Assembly (NCBI GenBank): GCA_023666615.1
Contig: JAMPBQ010000001.1
Location: 884,214-937,213, forward strand
Reading direction: 5' to 3'
Length of the DNA: 53,000 nucleotides
Source: Clostridium sp.
GTDB taxonomy: Bacteria > Bacteroidota > Bacteroidia > Bacteroidales > Muribaculaceae
Part shown: in pieces, positions 44,766 to 51,611 of the stretch
Position numbering within the stretch: position 1 is the stretch's first letter
Layout: the number at the start of each line of letters is the position of its first letter
The notes under the pieces: model-generated
Seen by the model: the letters and a program-made list of their open reading frames with translations, nothing else
Told to the model about the DNA's origin: nothing
The model's database searches: none
Made by a program: the position numbers and the translations under genes

Positions 44766-44797
44766 TTTGTTAAATTCACGAAAAATGCCTACCTTTG
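44766..44797 (+). promoter_or_regulatory. Promoter of rpsO
   Basis: TTTG (44766-44769) and TACCTTTG (44790-44797), exactly 20 nt apart, a model Bacteroidetes promoter. It implies a leader of about 47 nt before the ATG at 44850. Confidence 0.8.
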
Positions 44798-44849
44798 CGC
44801 TGTCTTTTGACGAACAAACATAATCTCTAACAATTAAACATCTGAAAGA

Positions 44850-45125
44850 ATGCACTTAAATTCTGAAGAAAAAGCACAGATCTTCGAGAAGTACGGTAAG
44901 GGCAAGACTGACACTGGCTCACCTGAAGCGCAGATTGCATTATTCTCGGTCCGTATCGCTCATTTGACTCAGCACCTGAAGTCAAATCACAAAGATCATA
45001 GTACAGAGCGCGCTCTTAAGATGCTGGTAGGCAAGCGTCGTCGTCTCCTCGACTACCTGGTGCGCAAAGACATCAACCGCTACCGCGCCATCATCGCTCA
45101 AAAAGAGCTTGGTATCCGCAAGTAA
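44850..45125 (+). CDS. rpsO: 30S ribosomal protein S15
   Basis: 91-aa ribosomal protein that binds 16S rRNA helices 20-22 early in 30S assembly. Family features are GKTDTGSPEAQIALFSVRI, LTQHLKSNHKDHSTERALKML and VGKRRRLLDYL. Complete, with a consensus promoter and a terminator; monocistronic. No pnp gene follows, unlike in E. coli. Confidence 0.97.
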   Translation: MHLNSEEKAQIFEKYGKGKTDTGSPEAQIALFSVRIAHLTQHLKSNHKDHSTERALKMLVGKRRRLLDYLVRKDINRYRAIIAQKELGIRK

Positions 45126-45159
45126 GCCGGCAGGCCCGCTTAAGGACTACAAAAAATTG

Positions 45160-45187
45160 ACGCCTCCCATCCGGAAGGCGTTTTTTA
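45160..45187 (+). terminator. Rho-independent terminator of rpsO
   Basis: ACGCCT (45160-45165) pairs with AGGCGT (45176-45181), and TTTTT follows. Confidence 0.8.
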
Positions 45188-45259
45188 TGTTCGGCGCAAT
45201 CATTTTTCGTTGTAACTATTCAGCTATATTTATATATCTAAGCGATTGATTATAAAAGT

Positions 45260-45281
45260 AGGGATGCACCCTGGTGCATCC
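45260..45281. repeat. GTAGGGA-type hairpin repeat
   Basis: The unit begins with the same GTAGGGA (45258-45264) as the pair at 39769-39822. GGATGCACC (45262-45270) and GGTGCATCC (45273-45281) form a perfect 9-bp stem with a 2-nt loop. It lies between rpsO and the HD-domain gene. Confidence 0.7.
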
Positions 45282-45328
45282 GTCTCCCATAGATTTTGTT
45301 GGCTTTTGCATCGGACGCAACAGGGTAG

Positions 45329-45889
45329 CTAATCATTCGAAGAGGGGAGGCCGAATTCGCCATAGAGGGCGTCGAAGCGGGCGAGGGTGCGAGAGCCGAA
45401 GCGTGCCATCGAGGCGCGGACCTTTTCGTAAGGCTTGCGCTGCATGTCACCGCTTTTGGAATAGAATTTATCAGCATAGCAAATCAACCGCTCCAGCAGC
45501 GTCTCCGGCAAATAGTCCTTTGCGGGAAGGGGAAGGCGCTGGTCGATGATTTCCTGAGCGTCAAGGCCCGCCCCGGTGTGTCGCTCGGCAACCCTTGCGG
45601 CCCATTCCGGCGCGCCCTCCTTGCGCAAGAGCTCTGCGCCAAGGATGCCGTGGCGGATGTACGGTTCCTTGCCGAGGCAATTTATGCCCGGAGCGTCGGT
45701 GAGGAATATGCCGATGTCGTGGAGCATGGCCGCGGCTTTGATTTGCTCCGGATCCAGTTTGAGGCGCTTTGCCTTGGCTATTTCAAGAGCCAAGCCGGCC
45801 ACTTGGGCGCTGTGCTTAATCAGCGTTTCCCTAAGGGCCGGCTCGGATGCGGGATAATACTTGTCTATTATCTGTTGATAATCTATCAT
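45329..45889 (-). CDS. HD-domain phosphohydrolase-like protein
   Basis: 186-aa HD-domain protein. Metal ligands are visible: H26 in LIKHSAQVAG, H57-D58 in AAMLHDIGIF, then HTGAGL and the late CYADKFY aspartate. Such small HD proteins are often annotated as HDIG or 'HD domain' hydrolases acting on nucleotides; the substrate is unknown. The gene follows ilvE; a duplication of the ilvE-HD junction lies between them (45868-45948). Confidence 0.85.
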   Translation of the reverse strand: MIDYQQIIDKYYPASEPALRETLIKHSAQVAGLALEIAKAKRLKLDPEQIKAAAMLHDIGIFLTDAPGINCLGKEPYIRHGILGAELLRKEGAPEWAARVAERHTGAGLDAQEIIDQRLPLPAKDYLPETLLERLICYADKFYSKSGDMQRKPYEKVRASMARFGSRTLARFDALYGEFGLPSSND

Positions 45890-45948
45890 TTCTGATCAGA
45901 GTATGGTGTTATCTGTTGATAATCATTTCTGATCAGAGGATAGTGTTC
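45868..45948. repeat. Direct duplication across the ilvE / HD gene junction
   Basis: Two copies of a unit of about 40 nt (45868-45910 and 45909-45948) share TTATCTGTTGATAATC and ATTTCTGATCAGAG. One includes the start of the HD gene, the other the stop of ilvE. The second copy lacks 4 nt present in the first; the extra copy carries a dead ilvE tail (N-T-I-L-stop) and a dead HD start. Confidence 0.8.
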
Positions 45949-46952
45949 CAGCCGTGGATGTCTTCTTCCTCTCCGAGCTGGATGGCGCGCAGCTTGTTGT
46001 AGAGCGCCGTGGTGATGGGGCCGGGGTTGCCGTCTTTAGATATTACGTACTTCTCTCCGGTGTCGATATCGTCGATTTCCCCTACGGGAGAGGCTACAGC
46101 CGCAGTGCCGCATGCGGCGGCTTCCTGAATGTCCTTCAGCTCGTCCACTGTGATGTGGCGCTGCTGCACGTCAATGCCCATGTCGCGAGCCAGCTGCATA
46201 AGGCTCTTGTTTGTTATTGAAGGCAGAATTGAATCGCTGGCGGGGGTGATGTATACCCCATCCTTGATGGCGAAAAAATTGGCCGGGCCGCACTCGTCGA
46301 GGTATTTCTTCTCCTTGGGGTCAAGGAAGAGCACAGCGGAATAGCCCATTGAGTGGGCGCGCTCGCCGGCCTCAAGCGAAGCGGCATAATTTCCGCCAAC
46401 CTTCCAACGGCCAGTGCCGCGTGGAGCCACGCGGTCATACTCGCGCATAATGCAGATGTTGGTGGGCTTGAACCCTGTCTTGAAATACGGGCCAACGGGT
46501 GTGACAAAGACAATGAACTCATACTCCTTGCCGGGCTTAACGCCAACTTGCGCGCTGGTGCCAAATTCGATGGGCCTGATGTAGAGGGAGGCTCCCGTTC
46601 CATACGGGGGGATGAAACGCTCGTTCAGCTTTACGGCCTTGATCACCATTTCACGGAAAATATCCTCAGGCACCTGGGCCATCATCAGGCCCTTGGCGGA
46701 TTCGCGAAGGCGCTTTGCGTTCTCTTCCAGGCGGAAAATGCGTACTTTACCGTCTTTTCCCCTGAAGGCTTTCATGCCTTCGAAGATTTCTTGGCCATAG
46801 TGCAGACCGGTGGCGGCTATATGCACATTGATGTAGGGAGAGTCTGAAACCTCAATTTCGCCCCACTTGCCATCGGCATAATGGCAGCGCACATTATAGT
46901 CGGTGGGTAGATAACCGAAAGATAGGTTGCCCCAGTCAATTTCATTATCCAT
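45933..46952 (-). CDS. ilvE: Branched-chain amino acid aminotransferase
   Basis: 339-aa PLP-dependent class IV aminotransferase making or degrading Leu, Ile and Val. HYGQEIFEGMKAF and FRLEENAKRLRESA are family motifs, the PLP lysine is K184 in RWKVGGNYAASL, and KYLDECGPANFFAI and GTAAVASPVGEI follow. Complete. It lies 46 nt after queA on the same strand and ends in the duplicated junction with the HD gene. Confidence 0.95.
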   Translation of the reverse strand: MDNEIDWGNLSFGYLPTDYNVRCHYADGKWGEIEVSDSPYINVHIAATGLHYGQEIFEGMKAFRGKDGKVRIFRLEENAKRLRESAKGLMMAQVPEDIFREMVIKAVKLNERFIPPYGTGASLYIRPIEFGTSAQVGVKPGKEYEFIVFVTPVGPYFKTGFKPTNICIMREYDRVAPRGTGRWKVGGNYAASLEAGERAHSMGYSAVLFLDPKEKKYLDECGPANFFAIKDGVYITPASDSILPSITNKSLMQLARDMGIDVQQRHITVDELKDIQEAAACGTAAVASPVGEIDDIDTGEKYVISKDGNPGPITTALYNKLRAIQLGEEEDIHGWNTIL

Positions 46953-46998
46953 GATTATATGTGTTTTAAGTTCTTAATTCAGTATGATATGCGGCGCT

Positions 46999-48048
46999 TC
47001 AGATGATCAGCATGGCATCGCCGTAGGCGCCGAATTTGTAGCCCTCCTTCACCGCCACGCTGTAGGCGTGGGAAATGAGGTCGTATCCGCCGAAAGCGGA
47101 GACAATCATAAGCATCGTGGAATATGGGAGGTGGAAATTGCTGATCAGGGATGTGGCCACAGTGAAATCATAGGGCGGGAAGATGAACTTGTTGGTCCAG
47201 CCGTCGAAGGTCTTCATGTGTCCGCCCATGCTCACGGCGCTTTCAATGCCGCGCAGCGTTGAGGCCCCCACGGCGCACACCTGGCGGTCTTCGTCCTTTG
47301 CCGCGTTCACGGTGTCGACCAGCTCTTGCGAAACAATGACCTGCTCAGAGTCCATGCGGTGCTTAGTGAGGTCTTCCACGTCTATCTCGCGGAAATTGCC
47401 CAAGCCGCAGTGCATAGTGAGGAATGCCTGCTTTACTCCGCGTATTTCAAGGCGCTTCATCAGTTCACGCGTGAAATGCGCTCCGGCGGCCGGGGCCATA
47501 ACCGCGCCTTCCTTGTCGGCGAAAATGCACTGGTATCTTTCCGCATCGGAGGCTTCCGGCTCACGCTTTATGTATTCCGGCAGGGGAGTCATGCCCAGGT
47601 CATAGAGGGCTGCCTTGAATTCATCGTGAGGCCCGTCGTAAAGGAATCTCAGGGTGCGTCCGCGCGATGTGGTGTTGTCAATCACCTCGGCTACCATTGA
47701 CTCGTCAGGGCCGAAATACAGCTTGTTTCCGATGCGTATTTTGCGCGCTGGCTCCACCAGCACGTCCCAAAGCTTGTTGGCCTCATTGAGCTCGCGCAGC
47801 AAGAACACCTCGATGCGCGCGCCGGTCTTCTCTTTGTTTCCGTAGAGGCGGGCTGGGAAAACTTTGGTGTCGTTGAACACCATCACGTCTCCGTCCCCGA
47901 AGTACCCGAGCACGTTCTTGAAGATCATGTGCTCAATGTCGCCGGTTTTGCGATGTACGACCATCAGGCGGCACTCGTCGCGCTCCGCTGATGGATATTG
48001 GGCAATCAGTTCTTCGGGCAGGCGGAATTTAAATTGTGACAGCTTCAT
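46999..48048 (-). CDS. queA: S-adenosylmethionine:tRNA ribosyltransferase-isomerase
   Basis: 349-aa enzyme of queuosine synthesis that transfers and rearranges the ribosyl of AdoMet onto 7-aminomethyl-7-deazaguanine in tRNA to give epoxyqueuosine. N-terminal [29 protein letters not shown], and the hallmark [14 protein letters not shown] and [12 protein letters not shown]. Complete. It sits 49 nt after truB in the conserved ftsX-uppP-truB-queA cluster. Confidence 0.95.
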   Translation of the reverse strand: MKLSQFKFRLPEELIAQYPSAERDECRLMVVHRKTGDIEHMIFKNVLGYFGDGDVMVFNDTKVFPARLYGNKEKTGARIEVFLLRELNEANKLWDVLVEPARKIRIGNKLYFGPDESMVAEVIDNTTSRGRTLRFLYDGPHDEFKAALYDLGMTPLPEYIKREPEASDAERYQCIFADKEGAVMAPAAGAHFTRELMKRLEIRGVKQAFLTMHCGLGNFREIDVEDLTKHRMDSEQVIVSQELVDTVNAAKDEDRQVCAVGASTLRGIESAVSMGGHMKTFDGWTNKFIFPPYDFTVATSLISNFHLPYSTMLMIVSAFGGYDLISHAYSVAVKEGYKFGAYGDAMLII

Positions 48049-48097
48049 GCTTATATTCTGATTTTAATGCGATTTTTATTATGTGTGATCTATATTT

Positions 48098-48820
48098 TCA
48101 GTCTTTTGGAAATTCAAACCAGTCGGGATATTCAATTTCCGCTTTGGCGATGAGCTCCTCGGCCTGAGGGATGCTGAGGCAATCCTCGATGCCGGCATCG
48201 CCAACCCTTGTGCGGCGCAAGGCCGCAAGGTGTGCGCCTGAGCCCAGCGCTGCGCCTATGTCGCGCGCCAGCGCCCGAATGTAGGTGCCTTTGCTGCACA
48301 CCACGCGCACTGTAATGCTTTTCGGCGAGAAGTCCAGAAGCTCAATCTCGTCTATGGCCAGCGTCTTTGGCTTCAGCTCCACATTCTTGCCTTTGCGGGC
48401 GGCGTGGTATGCCCTTTGGCCGTCGACCTTGCAGGCGCTGTATGATGGCGGCACTTGCTCTATTGTGCCAACGAATTTCTTCAATGTTTGCACCACCATT
48501 TCCCTGGTGATGTGGTCAGTGGGGTATGTGGCGTCAATTTCCGTCTCGAGGTCAAACGACGGGGTGGTGGCGCCCAAGGCCATTTTGGCCACATATTCCT
48601 TAACGCCGGACTGCAGCTCCTCGATGCGCTTTGTGGCGCGGCCGGTGCAAATAAGCATAACGCCGGTGGCCAAGGGATCAAGTGTGCCGGCGTGCCCGAC
48701 CTTGATTTTCTTTATGCCGGTGCGGCGGGCAAGGGCGCCCCTCAGACGCTTCACGGCGTCGAAGGATGTCCAGCCCAAGGGCTTGTCGATGTATAATATT
48801 TCGCCTTCTATGAAGTTCAC
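48098..48820 (-). CDS. truB: tRNA pseudouridine(55) synthase
   Basis: 240-aa synthase isomerising U55 in the T-loop of tRNAs. Catalytic D48 in [15 protein letters not shown], with [19 protein letters not shown] at the N-terminus and [14 protein letters not shown]. It is shorter than the E. coli enzyme because the C-terminal PUA region is reduced, as usual in this phylum. Lies 26 nt after uppP. Confidence 0.95.
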   Translation of the reverse strand: MNFIEGEILYIDKPLGWTSFDAVKRLRGALARRTGIKKIKVGHAGTLDPLATGVMLICTGRATKRIEELQSGVKEYVAKMALGATTPSFDLETEIDATYPTDHITREMVVQTLKKFVGTIEQVPPSYSACKVDGQRAYHAARKGKNVELKPKTLAIDEIELLDFSPKSITVRVVCSKGTYIRALARDIGAALGSGAHLAALRRTRVGDAGIEDCLSIPQAEELIAKAEIEYPDWFEFPKD

Positions 48821-48846
48821 GTTTTAATCCTTGAGTTGTGAGGGGG

Positions 48847-49677
48847 TTAACTGAAGCAGATGCAGAAGATGGCCGCTATGGCGCAATACACGGCAAACCA
48901 TACGAGCTTGCCCTTCTTCACTATGCTGAGCATCCACTTGCAGGCGAAGCATCCCGATATGAAGGCCGCGAGGAATCCCATCAGCATCGGGGCGAGCCCG
49001 ATGGCGTCCATCTGCGCCGCTTCGGCCGTTGAGCCTGTCGCCATTTTGGCGATGTCGAGAAGCGCTTCGCCAAGGATTGGGATAATCACCATAAAGAACG
49101 AGAATTGGGCCACCTTCTCCCTGTCGTCGCCAATGATTACGCCTGTGGCGATTGTTGTGCCCGAGCGGCTAAGGCCGGGAAGCACGGCCACGGCTTGTGA
49201 AACGCCAATGATGAAGGCGTCAAGCCATGTGATGTCCCTCGGCGTGTAGCTCTTGGCCGTGAATGGATTGGTGCGGAAGAAATAGCAAAATGTCAGCAAC
49301 GCGGCGGTGATCAGCAGACATATGCCCACCACCATCAAGTTGCCGCCGAAAAAACCCTCAATGTCTTTCTTGAACACTACGCCCACAATCCCCACAGGGA
49401 TGCAGGAAAGGAGAATCTTCAGCACATAGCGGGTGTTGGCGTCATTCTTGAATGTGAAGAATGATTTGCACAGGGGAGCAAATTCCTTCCAGAGCACCAC
49501 AATCGTGCTGAGCACTGTGGCCACGTGCAGCATGACGCTGAACTCCAAGCTGGCTCCCGCCTCCAAGTCAAGGCCGAGGATTTGCTTGAATATTTCAAGA
49601 TGGCCCGAAGAGCTTATCGGCAGATATTCCGACAGGCCCTGCACCAGGCCGAGTATTATCGCTTGTATTGAATCCAT
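48847..49677 (-). CDS. uppP: Undecaprenyl-diphosphate phosphatase
   Basis: 276-aa polytopic membrane enzyme recycling undecaprenyl pyrophosphate for cell-wall synthesis; confers bacitracin resistance when abundant. Active-site motifs are GLVQGLSEYLPISSSGHL near residues 10-27 and VLPGLSRSGTTIATGV in the middle. It lies 15 nt after the DUF3098 gene. Confidence 0.95.
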   Translation of the reverse strand: MDSIQAIILGLVQGLSEYLPISSSGHLEIFKQILGLDLEAGASLEFSVMLHVATVLSTIVVLWKEFAPLCKSFFTFKNDANTRYVLKILLSCIPVGIVGVVFKKDIEGFFGGNLMVVGICLLITAALLTFCYFFRTNPFTAKSYTPRDITWLDAFIIGVSQAVAVLPGLSRSGTTIATGVIIGDDREKVAQFSFFMVIIPILGEALLDIAKMATGSTAEAAQMDAIGLAPMLMGFLAAFISGCFACKWMLSIVKKGKLVWFAVYCAIAAIFCICFS

Positions 49678-49692
49678 TGAAGCAAGAATTGA

Positions 49693-49989
49693 TTATTTGC
49701 CTTTTGGCTTTACGATGATCGCAATGGCCATCAGCACGAATCCGACGAAGCAAAGGGCGGGGCCCACTATGATGCGTCTGGCGCTGAATATGTCGGGGTT
49801 ATATTCCTCAAGGCCGGAAGGCGAGCCGCTGGTGAGGGCGAAGCCTATGATGATCAGCAACAGGGATATGCCCATGATTATAAAATTCTTCTTTCCGAGC
49901 GGGAGCTCGTCGGCGGTGTCCTTCTGCGCCTGGGCTCCTTTGGGTTGGGAATATGCGGTGGTGTGAGAATCTTTTTTGTTTTGCTGCAT
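49693..49989 (-). CDS. DUF3098 membrane protein
   Basis: 98-aa protein with a polar N-terminus of about 33 residues, then LPLGKKNFIIMGISLLLIII and a second hydrophobic segment (about 76-93), with the DUF3098 hallmark FSARRIIVGP between them. The family is Bacteroidetes-specific and sits between ftsX and uppP, as here. Function unknown; a role in division or envelope synthesis is suggested only by synteny. Confidence 0.88.
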   Translation of the reverse strand: MQQNKKDSHTTAYSQPKGAQAQKDTADELPLGKKNFIIMGISLLLIIIGFALTSGSPSGLEEYNPDIFSARRIIVGPALCFVGFVLMAIAIIVKPKGK

Positions 49990-50050
49990 ATATGGAAGTT
50001 GAAACAGAAATTATGTAAGTATCTTAGCAAATATATTGTGAGCCAATGCT

Positions 50051-50923
50051 CTATGAGGCATAAAGAACGTCGTATGAGGCCCGCAGATATCGGGTGGTGG
50101 CACAATACGTGGCGGCGAGGCATATGGCCACGCCGATGATTATCAGTCCAAGGCTTACCAAGCAGAGGTCGCCGAGGCCGAGTGCGAAATCAAGGTCAAT
50201 GTCGAGGCTGCGCACATAACAGGCCAATGCCCAAAGGAGCGACGAGGCTATAACGCCTGCGAACACTCCCCACCAAGCGCCCGCCACAAGGAAGGGCCTG
50301 CGGATGAATCCGGAAGTGGCGCCCACGAGCTGCATGGTGCGTATAACGAAGCGCCGCGCATATACTGCGATGCTCACTGTATTGTAAATCAGAACGATTG
50401 AAATCACCAACAGGACTATAGCGATGCACGAAAGCACGAGGGCGCCCTTTGACGATATGGCCGACATGGCCTTCACCATATCAGCCTGTGACACCACTTC
50501 TTCCACGCCGTCGATGAACATAAGGCGATTGCTCACCACGGTGATGCTGTCGGGATGCACGTACTGCGGGGCAAGCTTTACTTCAAATTCAGATGAATAC
50601 GGATTTTCACCGATTATTTCCAGCACATCGGCGCTGTGCTCCATCTCCTGGGCAAGCACCTCGTCTGCCGCTGTGAATGTGACTTCCGCCGCGAAAGGCT
50701 GCGACTTAATGGCCGCTGCGGCGCGGGATTCGTCCTCTGGAGAGGCTTCAGGCGACATCTTGGCGATCACTGAAACATTGCTCATCAGCGAATGGTTGAG
50801 CTTGCGCGTGGTGATTGACGCCGCCGCCAAAACTCCGAGAATCAGCAACACAAGGGCGACACTGATCACCGATGTGACCTGCGATCCAAGAGTAGATATC
50901 TTCCCAGACTTTAATTTTGCCAT
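50051..50923 (-). CDS. ftsX: Cell division protein FtsX
   Basis: 290-aa FtsX-type permease that couples the FtsE ATPase to peptidoglycan hydrolases at the division septum. TM1 at about residues 16-38, an extracytoplasmic domain with DSITVVSNRLMFIDGVEEV, then three C-terminal TM segments with IYNTVSIAVYARRFVIRTMQLVGA, the conserved cytoplasmic motif. The start is the ATG at 50923 (MAKLKSG); a TTG at 50947 is also in frame. ftsE is not adjacent, as usual in this phylum. It begins a five-gene cluster. Confidence 0.9.
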   Translation of the reverse strand: MAKLKSGKISTLGSQVTSVISVALVLLILGVLAAASITTRKLNHSLMSNVSVIAKMSPEASPEDESRAAAAIKSQPFAAEVTFTAADEVLAQEMEHSADVLEIIGENPYSSEFEVKLAPQYVHPDSITVVSNRLMFIDGVEEVVSQADMVKAMSAISSKGALVLSCIAIVLLVISIVLIYNTVSIAVYARRFVIRTMQLVGATSGFIRRPFLVAGAWWGVFAGVIASSLLWALACYVRSLDIDLDFALGLGDLCLVSLGLIIIGVAICLAATYCATTRYLRASYDVLYAS

Positions 50924-50969
50924 ATTGGGTGTTAAGCTCTGCGGCAATGCAATGACCGCAAATTTTTTG

Positions 50970-51001
50970 CAAAATTAATAACATTTAAGGCGCAATCCAA
51001 A
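50970..51001 (-). promoter_or_regulatory. Promoter of the ftsX cluster
   Basis: On the minus strand TTTG (50998-51001) and TAATTTTG (50970-50977) are exactly 20 nt apart. The transcript would begin about 40 nt before the ftsX ATG. Confidence 0.75.
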
Positions 51002-51014
51002 TATTGCGCCTTAA
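50985..51014. promoter_or_regulatory. 12-bp perfect inverted repeat centred on the ftsX -33 box
   Basis: TTAAGGCGCAAT (50985-50996) and ATTGCGCCTTAA (51003-51014) flank a 6-nt loop that contains the -33 TTTG of the ftsX promoter. It may be an operator, or the terminator of the small gene at 51061-51219; there is no clear T tract on the minus strand after it. Confidence 0.6.
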
Positions 51015-51060
51015 AATATCATAAATTAGCGGGCCAGAGGCATTAAATATCCGAATTTTG

Positions 51061-51219
51061 TCAGCCACGCAAGGCGATGGCGGGAGATATGAATGCGGCT
51101 ACGTCGGTGTCTCCAAGCAGGTCGGCTACGCTAAGCCAAAGGAGCAACAGGCCAATCAGCACTATGACGCCGATAATGAGCCATTTGTTAGTCTTGTTAT
51201 TTTTCTTATCTGAATCCAT
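51061..51219 (-). CDS. Small single-TM membrane protein, unknown
   Basis: 52-aa protein starting MDSDKKNNKTNKW, a positively charged head, then one TM helix (about residues 14-32, LIIGVIVLIGLLLLWLSVA) and a short tail (DLLGDTDVAAFISPAIALRG). The positive-inside head and clean TM make it a credible gene. An overlapping 63-codon frame on the plus strand (51077-51268) is less protein-like. No family recognised. Confidence 0.55.
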   Translation of the reverse strand: MDSDKKNNKTNKWLIIGVIVLIGLLLLWLSVADLLGDTDVAAFISPAIALRG

Positions 51220-51237
51220 AGATTTGTGTATTAAGAG

Positions 51238-51369
51238 GTTTAAACATTTTGTCTGTTCGCCTGCATAATCTCGGAATAGAGGAAATGGGGCGGCTGAAAC
51301 GTTAGCGCTTGCATAAGGCTTTTCACATGTTTAAACGCAAAGCACGGCAAAAAAGTTGAGCGTTTAAAC
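51238..51369. promoter_or_regulatory. Three GTTTAAAC sites upstream of the dxs operon
   Basis: GTTTAAAC occurs at 51238-51245, 51329-51336 and 51362-51369. The last two are part of an exact 11-bp inverted repeat TGTTTAAACGC (51328-51338) / GCGTTTAAACA (51360-51370). They lie between two divergent small genes and are candidate repressor or activator sites. Confidence 0.6.
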
Positions 51370-51411
51370 ATAATTTAGAATTCGAAATGGGAAATATACA
51401 AAAAATAGCGT

Positions 51412-51419
51412 TAACTTTG
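51412..51419 (+). promoter_or_regulatory. -7 box before the dxs operon
   Basis: TAACTTTG matches TAnnTTTG and lies 6 nt before the ATG at 51426, so the message would be nearly leaderless. No TTTG is at the ideal -33 distance; the GTTTAAAC site at 51362-51369 is about 43 nt upstream. Confidence 0.45.
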
Positions 51420-51425
51420 CAAACA

Positions 51426-51611
51426 ATGAACGCATCGGTGATCATACGTTTCGCTGTGCTTGGGCTTCTGTGGCTCTTGCTTGTGGTGTGGATAGTGATG
51501 GCTTCGCGGCCGTTCACTCTCTACACCGCGTTTGTGATTGTGGCCTCGGCCATAATCATATTCGTGCCGATGTACAAGAAATACGTGAAAAATGGGAAAG
51601 ACAGAAGATAA
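51426..51611 (+). CDS. Small two-TM membrane protein overlapping dxs
   Basis: 61-aa protein ([20 protein letters not shown]...) with two hydrophobic segments (about residues 4-22 and 29-47) and a basic tail [11 protein letters not shown]. The start could instead be the ATG at 51387 (74 aa), but a -7 box lies between the two. Its last 20 nt overlap the start of dxs in another frame, so translation is coupled. No family recognised. Confidence 0.55.
   Translation: MNASVIIRFAVLGLLWLLLVVWIVMASRPFTLYTAFVIVASAIIIFVPMYKKYVKNGKDRR

Noticed and set aside
51077-51268. Plus-strand 63-codon frame opposite the small membrane gene
   Set aside because: It lacks a promoter-like box and hydrophobic or domain features; the minus-strand frame encodes a clean charged head plus TM helix.
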